A DNA stretch of 64,000 nt from Lentinus brumalis (GCA_001792895.1 MARA01000014.1:62001-126000), one strand, 5' to 3'; numbered from the stretch's first letter, positions 46,400 through 58,559 are shown. Numbers and translations are program-made. The notes: generated by a model not told the origin, from the sequence alone.

Positions 46400-47912
46400 A
46401 GCAGGGTGAAGAAAAGGAACTACGCGGTTTTCAAAGTCCTTGAATCCGCGTTTACGTGGGTCTGCAAGCGATGGCGAAAGATAACCTTGAGCCTCCCGTC
46501 TTTGTGGACCTCGGTGGAGATTCGAGGGCGCGCTGCGTCTCTTGACGCGACCAGGACCCTCATGGAACGCGCCGGAAAGAGTGCTCTCGACGTGTACGTC
46601 TGTTGCCGGACGACCAAGGACGGGAAGATCAGCCGGATATCCGAAGCAGTGCATGCAGCTCTGCGGGTTCGCTACCTCAACCACTCTTCCCATGAAGTCA
46701 TGATGCCGGCCTCAACCGTCTCAACAAAGACCGCCTAACCTCTCTCGAACTCCTCTGTCGTGAGGCATACAGCGGCCCATACCGATGGATTTCGACCCAC
46801 TGGAGTTCCCCTCTCTACATTCCTTGTCCATGCAGGCGGCTCTATCCGTCGGGACTGGTCCCCTCATGCACCTGCGGCGGCTTGCACTCACGGAAGTACT
46901 CGACGGTTGCCCCGAGGACCAAAGGGAAGCCGACTATCTCCACAAGTTCCTGTCATACTGCCTATCGCTGGAAGAGGACACCCTGAGCACCACATAAGAC
47001 ATTGAGGCTATCTCGGTAGTAACCTCATTTCACCTCCGTTCACTCCACATCTGTGACCCGTTACTAGATATCGCCAATTACCTCACCCCTTTGCGCCTAC
47101 CAGCTCTGAAATACCATGACAGACGGTGTGGAAGATGTGATGGACATGAACGTGTTCCGTGACGCCTTTCCGACTGACTCCTGCGAGGTTCTATCGTCAC
47201 TGTCGCGCACGATCTCCCCCTCACTCTGTTTCGGGTCAATCACCTCCGACGAGGGCGATCACGCCATCAAACTCCGTGGTATATCAATGGACGATACGGA
47301 TTATCGGGAGAACCACCACTGCGAGTGGTCAGTATCTGTTTGGTACATGCTCTTCGATGACCATTACGACGGAGGAGAATGCCTCGGAGAGCAATGGCCG
47401 CTGAGGCCTCAAAGGACGGTCTGCCTTCCCTCCTCAACATGGTCCGGCTGGAACTCCATGTTGCCACACACGGGCTCCCTGTGCAACGCTTTTGGACAAC
47501 CTGGCTCAGCCAGGGCCCAGTTCCCGAATTTGCGGACCCTTCGCATCGGCAGCGATGAGCTCGTAGAGAATATCACTCTTGCATTGACCGAAGACCCCGC
47601 CGGACTGCTGCTGCCGAAATTGCGACAACTCTCCATCTGCATGGGCAACGCAGGCCGCAATACCCGTTCCTCCCGTCGGATCTTTTCAAGTGGTTATTGC
47701 GTAGGGGTACGACCGGGCAGCTGCACGCCGTGACCCGGACAGCCGTGTGTCGCGGAAATTGGAAGAGATGGCCACTACTCATATACTTCTAGGCTTGCTT
47801 CGTTTGGCGACGACACAGTCTACAGATACGCGAGACGCGGCTGGTAGCTGAGCATCGCCCATCATGGCACGCCGTGCACGAACTCGACTCGGACGACGAG
47901 GGCTCCTACTAG
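46400..47912 (+). pseudogene. F-box-like/LRR pseudogene
   Basis: The segment AFTWVCKRWRKITLSLPSLWTSVEIRGRA matches the F-box-like core of copy B (WVCRRWREVALTTPALWS). It is followed by leucine-rich parts in different frames: NRLNKDRLTSLELL, FPSLHSLSMQ..., MHLRRLALTEVL, FHLRSLHICDPLL and FPNLRTLRIGSDEL. There is at least one in-frame stop (near 46995, STT*DIEAIS) and several frame changes outside any plausible intron. The end may be VHELDSDDEGSY at 47912. More diverged than copies A and B, so an older family member. Confidence 0.7.
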
Positions 47913-48291
47913 TTCCATCTTACACCAATGTTTACTTACTGTACTGTGTGCCAACTGGCCCGTGCACTGCTGTGATATTGTAGTAGCATACTGTATCTTC
48001 ATTCAGCAATTTACGAAGGACACAAATTGTATGTGAAGAAATAGAACTCGGAACAGGTAGATCCGCCATATACGGTACCGATGAGGCCATCGGCAGCGGT
48101 AAGACCATGCCACCATGGTGATTCCTGGTATGCTCGCGACAATCGCAAACTCCGCGAAGGCGCGCATCACGACCACAGTAGCTCCAAGGTCCATAGAGTA
48201 CAATATACAGTCCGTGGGCATAGCGAAGGAGAAAGCAAAAAAGGTCAAAAGTCCGAGGCGGGCGTGACGAAAACATGTGGGAAGGTAGCGC
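47913..48291. other. intergenic, between F-box pseudogene and sedolisin
   Basis: About 380 bp between convergent genes. No feature seen. Confidence 0.4.
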
Positions 48292-50701
48292 TCACAGACC
48301 AACGAGAGCAAGCAGCTTGTTGAAGTCGGGAGTTCCGAGACCAGTGACCTGACACGACAAGGAGGTAGAGTAGTCAGCGATGCTCGCGTGCGCGTGAAGT
48401 CCAAGTGGTCTGGAAACACGTACCGGGTCCCACCCTTCAACCGCCTCAAACCCTCCACTCTTCCCATTGCACTCGACCGAGTTGTTGCCCGCGGTGATAT
48501 CAGTGAACCCGGACGTGCCCTTCGAGTACAGCCACGGGTTCAAGAATCCCATGGGGGCCTTGCCAGCCCCTGCCAGGCGGTCGTTGATGAGTGCAACGAT
48601 GCTTGCAAAGGTCGGCGCCGACGCGCTCGTGCCCCAGATACTGGCAATGGAGCTCTCCCACACGCGGAAGTCGTCAGCCTTGGCCGAGACATCGGGGAAG
48701 CCGCGACCAGAGGAGTTGAACCGACCAGCAGTCGAAATGGCAGCCGGGGAAAGAGCGAGCTTGGACAGGTATTCCTTGACTGCAGATGACTGGTAGGACG
48801 GCGCGGAGTAGTAGTTCGAGAACCCGCCCGACGAGCCGTCCCATGCTGTCTCTGGGCTGGAGCCGACGGTACCGCCGACGGACGTGACACTGCGAGACGG
48901 CATCGTGAGAACAGTTATGAGCTATAGAGTCTGGATCACATACTAGGGGCAGTTAGAGGGGAAGAACGGCGAGAACGCCGTGCTGTTCCCCCTGCACAGC
49001 CTGCGCCGCTGTCACCAGCCGCAAAGATGATGGAGACTCCTCGCGCGCCGAGTTGAGCGTAAGCCTTGCAGAGTTTACTGTATATGGGAGGTGCATAAGC
49101 TCAGGTATAGCGGACGGCGACGATACGACTTACTCCGTCAGAGCGAATGACATGCTGCTTTCCGGGTAGCCATAGCTAGTGGAGAGTGTCTGGGGAGGGT
49201 GTTCCATGGAGAGGAAATAGTTGACTTCATCGAGAAAGCCGTTCAAACCATCGTCCTGCCACTTAACACCAACCATGACATAGTCCACAGGAACGTTGGT
49301 CGCGAGACCGACGGTATATTGGATGTCCAATTCCTGCAGGAGACGTCAACACCAGCCCCTTGCACGAGACAGATAGTACGCGTACACCTTCGGAGACAGA
49401 CGGTACATCCTGGTCATTGTTACCTCCGTCTAGAAGAGTGACAGTGAAGTTCGTAGACGAGTTCATGTCAGGCCTGTATTGCGTCAAGAATTCCTATGCA
49501 ACATAGTCAGTCTTAGCTTTACGGCTTGCCGAAGAACAGTATAAGTAACCTACCTGGAGCCACTTGTAGTGCGCATTATTGCCGTACCGCCCGGTCACTG
49601 CGAGCTTGTTCGACGCATTCTTCGCGGGAGCAGTCGGGATGTTGTACAGCTCCTGCAGACATGCAGGCGTCGTGCCATTAGAACAATTGGAGGACGACTT
49701 GCGAGGAAGGACCGGGGTATGAACGGCGCGCTTCGAACCAAGGCTTTGGACGTTCTCAGGGAAGCTATGAAGAAAGAATCAACACCAGATGTCCCGTCGT
49801 GCGTTGCTACATGACTTACGACGTAGTGGGGTGAATGAGATCGATATGGCCCTTCAGGCTAGCGGGGATGGAGTAGGACAGCGTGCGAATGGCCTCCGAG
49901 CCAGTATCCGCATGGGTAAACTTGGAGAAGTCGGCCGCAAGGAGGCTGTTGGCCTTGCTGACATTGAGCTGGATCTCCAACCAGTCCCCCGAAGGAGACA
50001 ATGGAGTGGCAGACAGGCCGTGTTCTTGCAACCAAGCGTTGACAGCATTGACGCTGTCCGCACTGGGAGCGACAAGCTGCTCAACCTATGGCGACAGGGG
50101 TTAGCAAAACCCACGCGCACGTCGTAAATAACCAGCTGTAAGCTGCATGTCAGTCTGCACCAAGTACTCATCGCCGGAGCTGCTGAAGGCGCTCTTGCAG
50201 TAAGTACCCGTTGGTTAACACAGCGACGGCAAGTACTTAGCAGCGTGCGACTCCTTGACCGTACCCCGACACGTTCACACCGGCAGCACACCGACATCAA
50301 CACTCAGCGAACTTGCAACGCCTGACTCGGACTGACTTGGACGTGAACCCGTAACATGATCGCCGCACGCAGTTTCGGCGTAGAATGCCGTACGGGAAGT
50401 TGGACGTTCAATTAGAACTTACCTCTGATTTTGACAGATGCTGTCCATACTTGTCGCTGGACGGGTCGCTCACTTGGTAGAGCGCGTCCACAATCGCGTC
50501 CGGGTTGTTCTGGGTGAGCGCGACGCGGAGGTTTAGCGTCGTGTGCGGCGCCGCGGGACCGGCGAGAGCGAACCCGAGCGGCAAGACATCGCGGGTTTCG
50601 TGAACAAGGAGATCGCGTGAGAACTTGGACTTGGAGAGCGGAGTGGCGTGAACGAGATAGGTAAGGACCGACAGTGCCAGGAGGCGAGTGGAGGCGACCA
50701 T
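48292..50701 (-). CDS. sedolisin (peptidase family S53), tripeptidyl-peptidase-like, secreted
   Basis: Acid serine-carboxyl peptidase, secreted as a zymogen (family knowledge). ATG 50699-50701 starts a signal peptide (MVASTRLLALSVLTYLVHA). A pro-domain of about 180 residues follows, with VDALYQVSDPSSDKYGQHLSKSEVEQL and WLQEHGLSATPLSPSGDWLE. The catalytic Glu/Asp pair appears as SEG/ELDIQY across an intron near 49340, then oxyanion GDSGAG, NYYSAPSYQ, GRGFPDVSAKADDF, catalytic Ser in WGTSASAP and the Ca-site end [17 protein letters not shown]. At a C5 run (48988-48992, G5 in the gene) one base appears to be missing: adding it gives GDSGAGC...NSTAFSPFFPSNCP as in the paralogue at 58.6 kb. Likely functional if that is an assembly error. 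Confidence 0.9.
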
Positions 50702-51082
50702 GACAATGGCCGAGTTCGTGAGGTGGGGGGAGGAAGAGAGACGCGTGTGCAAGAAGGCGGCTCGATGGCATGATCATGGCCCGCTCAAAGCGCGCAGCAC
50801 GCATACCGTTACTCAGTATGTACTCACTGGTGGTGGTTAATCATGCTGCGAACATACTGAAACCACTATAGGACGCAGTCCGATATGTCCGCAGCCACAA
50901 AGCTAGACCGTTCGCATTCTCAGGCTACAGGAACGCCAGGCACGGGCTCTCTTAGCGCCAATCCTCGAGAGGGCCGAAGCTTGACAATCCAGTCCTAATA
51001 CCGCAATCAAGGAAGATAACAGCCCAAGCACATCGCCACGACTCGTACGTACAGACCAGGTAAGTACAGACCACCCAAGAGA
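50702..51082. other. spacer between RAD17 3' end and sedolisin start
   Basis: About 380 bp between two minus-strand genes. It presumably holds the sedolisin promoter. No element stands out. Confidence 0.4.
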
Positions 51083-53726
51083 TCACCATTCCTCAATATC
51101 ATCGTCCGACAGATACTTGCCAGTTATCTGCTCCTCATCGACCTGCGCCGTAACAGCACGGAAACGAACCTCGCGCTCTACATCCGGAACATCTGGCACC
51201 GCACCATCTTCGTCAGCCAGTTCAGCAGTTGCTCCGCTGTCCTGACCGAAGTCGAGCCTAGAGAAGGCGCGATGCGTGTATGGCGCCTGCGTCGCGAACC
51301 TCCCTACATCGTCGAGGACGATAGTCAACAGCAGCCATGGGATAAGAAGACGTGCAGACGTACCGGAGCTTTCGCCAGCACGGAGAAGTGTACCAACGCC
51401 CAACACGACATCACGAGGGTTCCAACTGGCCACAGGCATGCTGCCAAGCTTCGACAACGTGAGTGAATACCGTACACACGCGCTTGTATCTGCGCACCTG
51501 CTGCAGCCACATCTGGACGTCGCGTACACCGTCCTCAGCCTCGTTCTGCCTCCGCAGGTTCTCAAAGAACGCGGGCTTGTAGGGCTTCTGATTGCGCCGG
51601 GGCACCGGCGTGGGAGTGCGTGCAGCGTCCCGAGTGCAACGAGGTGAAACTGATGCGGATTTGCCTGGTACCACTAGGTCGACCGATATGTGAGTATGCC
51701 ACATGAGGAATGGTTTAACGAGCGCGACGTACTGTCTCTCCGCCACTGGCGTCTGCCCAACTCAGGGAGTCCATGAGCGCATCGCACTCATCGAGAGTGT
51801 TGCAGTACTGAGTGTAGTTCTGGTGAATGTAGAGCGACAGCAGAGATGCATCGATGGGCGTGTCTGCGTAGAGCGTCTGAAGGACTCAGGTGAGTCACAA
51901 CAACCTTCCACCAACAGAGGTCTCCATACCTCCACGTCCACCCGACTCGCCTTGCGTTCGTGGTCCCGAAGGTGGGGCGGCAAGGGCGGTGGATCTTTCA
52001 GGCGGGAGTCAATCTCTTGATCGCGGCGAATATCTTTCGCAGATGCAGACTGAGGCGGAGGATCGCCTTTCCCTGCGTCCATGAACGCATCTTATTAGAC
52101 CCTGTCCGATTGTAGCTGGATGAAGGACTGACGCTTGTTATACATGATCTTCCCCAGCAGATGGAAGAGAGCCAGGCTTTGCTCGCGGCGCGTCACCGCC
52201 TCGAGCATCACCGCCGTTGACGGGCCCTTGCTCTTCGTGCCCTTCTTTGCTCCTTTGGCAGGCTTATGTGGGTTCATGTCTGCGGTACACGCGAATTGAA
52301 GGGCCATGATCGCGCTCCGGATGTCTCCGTTAGACGACTCGACGATGACATCGAGAACTTCCTTGGTAGGGCGTGTGCCGGAGGCAGACGACGATGAGAA
52401 GTGCCGATCGAGCATGCTCTTGAGCGCGGGGCGCATGTAAGTTGCAGCTATAGGGTTGAAGCTGCGTAAATCGTCAGCAGGCGTACAGAGATGATACCGC
52501 CCGGAAGTTGCGCACCTGATTTGCGTGACATAGGGCGAGTTCAGAAGACTCGGAGGGAGGACGTTTCGAACATCTATCGTCTCTTTAGCCCGAGATCGCC
52601 ACCTTGGTCCATCTCCATCTGCACTTTCGCCTCTAAGACCTGCATCGCTGATGATGAGCACGAGAGGGGCGACGCTGGCTTCCGATGCCGCTACGAACGC
52701 TTCCAAAGCAGCGTGAAAGGACGTCTGGGTGCCAGAGTGGAGTATATTCGGGAGGTCTTCGAGGAGAATCAACTGTCGCCTAGATGAACTAGGACCTGCA
52801 CTCGAAGTTGAGGATGCTGACGCTGACGGGGTAAGTTGGGACGTGCGGGAGGACTGGGTGGACTGCGTGCTTTGCGGCGCGACAGTAGATGCGGTAAACA
52901 GGGGACGGCAACTTGCTGCTCGGGTCAAGAAGGTACGGAACTTCTCGGCGAGTCCTTCATATTCCCCAATAGATCCCCAATCGTCCTCGCTAGCGGAGAA
53001 CTGATCGTCCGTCGCATTGCGCCACTCCAGAACCTCGCATCCAAGCTCCGCAGATAATATACGGATTGTCGCTGTCTTGGCCGTCCCGGCAGGGCCTGTC
53101 AAGACAAGAATGCGCTGCAATGAGTCAGCTGAGAATATTGCACGACAGAGCGGAAGAGCCTTATACGCACGCGATACTTCTTGAGCTTCCCCGACGGACC
53201 ACCCTCAAATGCTTCGACGAGCCACTGGCGCACATCTTGCACTTTGCGTTTGTGCACGGCCAGCTCTTCCTACAACCAGCGTTGTTGGGTATATCAACTG
53301 GTAGAATTGCTGGTCAACGCACCTCATTGGCAGGCTCATATATGTCAATCCACAAACGGTCATCTGGTCCGGGTCAACCAGGAGCCCATGGTCGCTGCAG
53401 TAGAGACGCACCAGCTTGAAGCCGTTCCACAGATTGCACGTCTTTCCTCTTTCCCTTTCCCTTTAGGTCCTGGGACTTAGATTGGGTCTGGCTGCTTGGT
53501 TGAATGCCAGAAAGATCAAACATCGGAGGTCTCGCGATCTGAAGACTTGCGGATTATCACGCAGGTATTCTCATCACGAGCAAGCATATTTGCTCACCGA
53601 GATCAAAGGCTTCGTCTTGATCTTCTTCGTCGGTGGTGGGGCATCCCCTCGATCGGCGAATTGGAAGGACGGGCGCAATGAGCTGGGACCGGCCTTCTTC
53701 GAAGCCCCTGGTTTGCGAGACGACAT
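51083..53726 (-). CDS. RAD17: checkpoint clamp loader RAD17
   Basis: RFC-like large subunit that loads the 9-1-1 clamp at damaged DNA (family knowledge). ATG 53724-53726 starts MSSRKPGASKKAGPSS. A further exon has DRLWIDIYEPANE, the Rad17 hallmark, before the P-loop LTGPAGTAKTATIRIL. Then come CEVLEWRNA, a long Ser/Thr-rich insert, Walker B LILLEDLPNI, YVTQI/SFNPIAATYM and SSNGDIRSAIMALQF. Downstream exons read LADTPIDASLLSLYIHQNY, LDECDALMDSLSWADAS and HISVDLVVPG. The protein ends acidic, YLSDDDIEEW. Divergent from BNA1 with about 420 bp between. Confidence 0.92.
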
Positions 53727-54149
53727 GGCGGTAAAGCAGTAAGCAAATAGTGTCCAGCACACAGATCAGAAGATGGAGGAGATACTGCCAGATCCCGCCG
53801 CCTTGCAGAGCCTTGCAGGGAAGGAGGACGCGTCGCCGTCACGCGTCGCGTCCGCGCTGTCGCGTCACGCGATCGTGACCCAAACGGGCGCTCTCTTGCT
53901 CTCCTCCATCCAAATTGACACTCCTCCTCCTCCTCCTCCTGCTCCAGTGCTCCTCCTGCTCCTGCTCCTCCTACTGGCTTCTCATCCCCTCAGACATGGC
54001 CGATACTACGCCGTTACTCTCTACCAACAGATTCTTGCGCAAGGACTTCGATGACCGTGCATAACTGTCGCGGAGTTTGCCGGCAGCCTGAGTAAGGCGA
54101 GCCCGGATCGCCCCTCCAAGCTGCGACAACTTGATCGCCTTCCACCACC
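53727..54149. promoter_or_regulatory. shared divergent promoter region RAD17/BNA1
   Basis: 423 bp between two head-to-head genes. It contains a CTCCTC/CTGCTC microsatellite at about 53921-53978 oriented as a pyrimidine tract for BNA1. No TATA box is clear. Confidence 0.5.
53921..53978 (+). repeat. CTC/CTG-type trinucleotide tract
   Basis: Runs of ctcctcctcctcctcctcct followed by ctgctcc and ctcctgctcctgctcctcct, in the divergent promoter of RAD17 and BNA1. Confidence 0.9.
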
Positions 54150-54832
54150 ATGCCCCTCGCAGCTCCTCTGAACTTTCCCAAATGGCTTGCGGAGAATGGC
54201 CACCTCTTGAAGCCGCCAGTCAACAACTTCTGCGTTTACTCGGGCAAGGACTTCACCGTCATGGTCGTCGGCGGTCCGAACGAGCGCAATGACTACCATG
54301 TAAACGAGACGGAGGTGCGTACGACTTCAATGTCCAGACATCGTACATTATATACACGTTGGTGCAGGAGTGGTTCTACCAGCACAAGGGCGGCATGCTG
54401 TTGCGCGTAGTCGACGGGGAGGAGTTTAGGGATATCCGGATCGAGGAGGGCGAGATGTTCCTCCTGCCAGGTATGCTCACCGACTGTTACATCACGTACG
54501 GAAGCTAAGACCCTTCTCAGCGAACACCCCTCACAACCCTGTGCGCTTCGCAGATACCATCGGACTTGTCGTCGAACGTGTGCGACCGGACGCCGCGATC
54601 GGTCAGCACTCTCGGATTGGATGGCGCTAACACTGGATGACTCACATGTTGTACAGACCGTCTTCGCTGGTACTGCAAGTCGGGTGCGCACACGAAGCCT
54701 ACGATCATCCGCGAGGACTCTTTCCACTGCGTGGACCTGGGCACCCAGCTCAAGCCCGTTATCGAAAACTGGATGAAGAACGAATCGATCCGCAAGTGTC
54801 CTGAATGTGGTACTGTTGCCGAGGCGAAGTGA
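54150..54832 (+). CDS. BNA1: 3-hydroxyanthranilate 3,4-dioxygenase
   Basis: Opens the ring of 3-hydroxyanthranilate in the kynurenine route to NAD (family knowledge). Four exons (54150-54314, 54368-54470, 54521-54601, 54657-54832) give exactly 174 aa, the usual length. The cupin Fe ligands are visible as His50 (DYHVNETEE), Glu56 and His94 (TPHNPVR), with the same spacing as the known family ligands (47/53/91 in human). RWYCKSG and the C-terminal CPECG give the second, rubredoxin-like metal site seen in fungal and bacterial forms. The start context is ccaccATGc. A 73-bp relic of this gene survives at 32.0 kb, and a truncated FunK1 end follows 80 bp downstream. Confidence 0.97.
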
Positions 54833-54912
54833 AGGCATCGTAGTTACTCGCTATATTCTTCCTCGTCTGCTCGGGATGCAGGATGGCTGCCTTCGCGACT
54901 GTCCGCCGGTTC

Positions 54913-55621
54913 GTCGTCGACTCGTCGCTGTCGCCTCACTGTGACTCTGGAGTCACTCGCAGAAAGCCCTGGTCATTGAGGATTGAGGATGCTCTCTGCT
55001 TATCGCAGGGGTTCACCCACGTTCACACATTATCACAGCACGAAAACGGATAGCATAGACAGCGGGAGTTACCGGAAAGTATACGTAGAGCATAAAGATA
55101 TACATGCGACCATACAACAAAGACAGAGCAGTCAACACGAGGGCATCAAAGGACTGCTGCGGCACCGACTTAAAAGCCTTGCTAAGCCTTGCTATCAACG
55201 TCGAGTCCGAGGACCTCCGGTCGTCTTTGGCGTAGCCTGGCTTGCCGCAGCGCGTCGTCGGGTCGCAGGCTTGTTCGCAGCCTGCGTCTTGTCCGCAGCA
55301 GTAGAACGAGCCCTGCCGCCCCGTTTTGGTGCGGGTACGCCAGATGCGCCGGCTTGCGCGACGGTCAAGTTGGTCTTTGGCTTTGGCAGCTTGCCGGTCT
55401 TGCTGCGAGTGAGCCGCGTAGAGGCCTGTATGACACAAGGAGCGGCAGCCGTAGGAGCAGGAGCAGCGGCCGCGGGAGCAGGAGCAGCTGCAGCAACAAG
55501 AACAGCGTCCATGGGAGCAGGAGCGGCGGCAGCAGCGAGAGCAGCGGCCGCCGGGGCCCGCGCAGCGGCAGCGCGGGTGACTCGTCGCACTGGAAGGTCC
55601 CCGGCAGCAGGTTCGTTCGTA
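54913..55621 (-). repeat. segmental duplication, copy 2
   Basis: Matches 32082-32779 up to gttcgttcgta; beyond 55621 the sequence is unrelated. The left edge starts at gtcgtcgactcgtcg, 80 bp after the BNA1 stop. Confidence 0.95.
55195..55621 (-). pseudogene. truncated FunK1 3' end
   Basis: Contains only the last 140 codons or so of the FunK1 gene at 32.4 kb: the VRRVTRAAAARA... Ala/Pro-rich stretch through QASTRLTRSKTGKLP to GGPRTRR and a stop. No kinase domain, no start codon; upstream sequence is unrelated. The frame is intact, consistent with a recent event. Confidence 0.9.
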
Positions 55622-55761
55622 CATCAGAACTTCCCGAAAATGCTGACAGCATTCCAAGTGATGAGGGCAGCCTGTCAATACTGTATGGTAGAGTGAGATT
55701 ATATTACAGTTTCATGTGCGTGGTAATCTACAAACGGGCTCTCTTCTCGTGCTTTGCATGC

Positions 55762-57402
55762 TCAGTGCTTGTGTATCCCATGACAAGCGATGCAAGCCTT
55801 CCGTTCCACCCGCACGCGGCCCCCACGAAGGGCCATGTGAGCCACCAAAGAGCCCGCCAAACGAACGGTGGCGTCGTTGAGCGGTATCTCCGGAACACTG
55901 ACGATCAGGCTTTTCAGCGACTTGCCAGCGGCGGCCCGCTCTACCAGGAGCGCACCGAAAGCTCGTGCGTTCGCCTTCGTGTTCACGTCGATCTTGACAG
56001 CAATGCACGCCGTCAGCTGGAACAGCTTGGGCAACAGGTCGTCCTTGTACGCACGGAGGGCCTTGATGACCGCGTTGAAAGCCCTCCTGCCTCCAACGGT
56101 CAGCGCAAGAACGTTAGGGAACTCCGAGAGTAGCGCCGCCCAGTCGTCGAAGTCCGGAAGGTGTTGTGAGATATGAAGGTCCAGGAACTTGACGATCTCG
56201 GGCCGTAGGACGATGTGCGGGAGACCGTCCAGGACGTGGAAGACGAACTCGGGAAGGCGATTCGTGCTCTCCGCCGAGTCCTCCATGGTCGGAATGTCAA
56301 TGCACCAGTTGCCGCCCATGAGCATGATGTCCGGGAGACAGCAGCGCGCCCGAGGGTGAGCGACAGGTCCCTCGTCTCCTCCGCAAACATCGGAAAATTT
56401 TCGAACTGGTTCCCCGGGAGCACATGCATCGGCAGCACCGTCGTCTCGTCGTCCCATTCAGGCGGGCAGCTGTCGTATCGCGCGGTGATGTGCAGCTCGG
56501 CGCCCGCCGGGATCTTGAAGTACGCGAGGTTCGCTGGCAGGTCATTTGCGAGCTCGTTCACAGCCAAACTGCGCATCTTTGGAAACTCGAGCATCGGCAG
56601 TGTGCCAGATTTCACGAGCTCGGCTCTGGGGATCGTATCTGTCAGTTCCAGGATCTCGAGGTTTGGGCACCGCGCGAGGATGGCATACAGCAGCTGCCCG
56701 CGCTGCTCTCTCTCGCCCGCGCCCCACAGCTGGTCCAGCTGCAGCTCCGTCAAGCTCGATATCTCCGTCTTCGGGTGCATGTAGATGTGGCGGACCACCA
56801 GCGTGCGCAGGCCAGATACCTTCTCCGGGTCAAGCCCGAGCCCATACCTAACCGCAGGCAGGTCGCAAAAGAGCTGCAAGTTGACCAGATTCGGGCCCAA
56901 GTGCATGAGGAGCATCTGGACCATCTCCGTCTGCACCTCGTCGAAGTCGATGCTCAGCATGGAAATACGCTGCCCGTGCGGCTGGACAAGCGCGCATGCC
57001 TCTCGCATGTCGAGGCCTAGGCCATTCACTACGACCTCCAGGTCTTCTTCGCCAGCGCGCTTGAGGAGAGTGTTGATGGCCTCTGGCTCGCAGGCTCGAG
57101 CGCGGATGCGGATGGTCGACCAGAGCGCCGGGGTGGTTAGCGCCACTTCCCTCCAGCGGCGGCACACCCAAGTCGCGGCTTGCACCCAGGGAGCTCGGAA
57201 GCCGGAGTCGCCGCTGGGTCCGAGTTCGGAAATGCTCTCAGCCCGCAAGGCGGCGAAGATCTTTTCGAGGACCTTGGGTGGTAGGTCGGCCGCTGCTGAC
57301 GAGGCGATGAGATCTGCAGGTCGAAGCGCATGAGAATGAGCGACCACTATCGAGTTGGCCGGTGACCACGAAGTCGAACTTACTGTGATTGCGCATCTGC
57401 AT
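55762..57402 (-). CDS. F-box-like/LRR protein, copy B
   Basis: Putative SCF ubiquitin-ligase adaptor (inferred from domain type). A 19-nt first exon (57384-57402) is spliced across a 70-nt intron to exon 2 starting at 57313, giving MQMRNHNLIASSAAADLPPKVLEKIFAALR. The F-box-like core WVCRRWREVALTTPALWS is present, unlike copy A. Leucine-rich repeats follow (LVNLQLFCDLPAV, GLRTLVVRHIY, LTELQLDQLW, CPNLEILELTD, FPKMRSLAV). The C-terminal part is LSEFPNVLALTVGG...KSLKSLIVSVPEIP and ends GIHKH. The frame breaks at a C3 run (56349-56351) where copy A has C4; adding one base gives a 523-aa protein. This is most likely an assembly error. Confidence 0.8.
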
Positions 57403-58559
57403 GGTGTCTGTGAGCTGCGATGGTGGTTGTGTGTGTCGGAGGCCAGGCTGAGGAAGCTGTGCCACAGTCACAACTTGTCGCAGCTATACTTATCAGCCGC
57501 GTGCGACTGAACAATGGGGTTTTTCACCTTTCAACAGCAGTAGACATGCCGCTTGCATCTCTCACCATTCTGAGTGTTGCATGGTTGCATCGCTGTCTTG
57601 TTGCAACTGTGCGCGTGTTTCTTACGACAATAACAAAGCGCGTCTTGGTTTGTACTTCGCGGACGCGAACTTTGGTTATTCGATGGTGTCCTTGACATCA
57701 AGTAGCATCCTTGTGTGCAAGTCCGTTGGTGTCTATGTTCAAAGTCACGGAAGTAGCTCCTTGGATCAGCATGAGTGTATGTATATATGTAGCGCTCCAG
57801 GTCCGGAAGGACCCGGAAAGCTTGTTCAAGTTGCGCGAGGCGCCGCCAACACAAAGGGTCGCCGACTCTAGGCTCTTGTACTCTACTCTGTATCGTTTGG
57901 CTGGCGACTTGAAGCCGGCAACATTGGTCGGACAGCAGCTTTCAAGGATGATTGAGCACTATGCATATGTCATTGGTATGTGCATACGTAGGTCCTGTTC
58001 ATTAGTCCCTCCAGTGGAGCGATCGTCCCTACACGTAGTGGGGGCACTGCGTCCCAGTCGGAGGGCAGAATGGCGACAACTTGGATTCAAAAACTCACCT
58101 AGGACCAGTTTCGCCCCTCTGCATGCATCGAGCTGCGCGATGTCCTAGTGGTGGGACGCGTCACGTTATCGTCTCATAAAGACGATCATTGCTAACTAAC
58201 GGGTGTACAAGGCCTAGCCCTACAGATTTACGCATTACATAGTTCAATCGCCGTCCTGAGAAAACGAATTGTCGCCTGAGATGAAGTCTCGGTACGGTGC
58301 TGATCCCCGCGCCTGGACACGGCGTGCCCATGGTTCGAAGTAACTGCTGATAAACGGTCTCGTTCCAGATAGAAGTGGTCTCATTCGCGACTGAGTCTGG
58401 CCTACCACCGCCCCCAATTGGCCCCAATCCTGCAGAGTGGCCGCGCCCGGGCGCATGCAGGTACTGTACTGATAGCACACGTAGGGCATTTCAGGCCTAC
58501 GGCCCGGCAGTATATCAGTTCGCTGAGGTGCGTAGCCATCTTATCCAAGCGTAACAGCC
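57403..58559. other. divergent intergenic region F-box copy B / sedolisin 2
   Basis: About 1.16 kb with no gene seen. The 80 bp or so next to copy B resemble the sequence upstream of copy A. A short pyrimidine-poor stretch with tatatcagttcgc (near 58510) lies about 50 bp before the sedolisin start. Confidence 0.45.

Noticed and set aside
55013..55678. Long Cys/Arg/Ser-rich open frames on both strands
   Set aside because: They arise from the Ala/Pro-rich repeat DNA of the FunK1 tail read in other frames; not a Cys-rich secreted protein.
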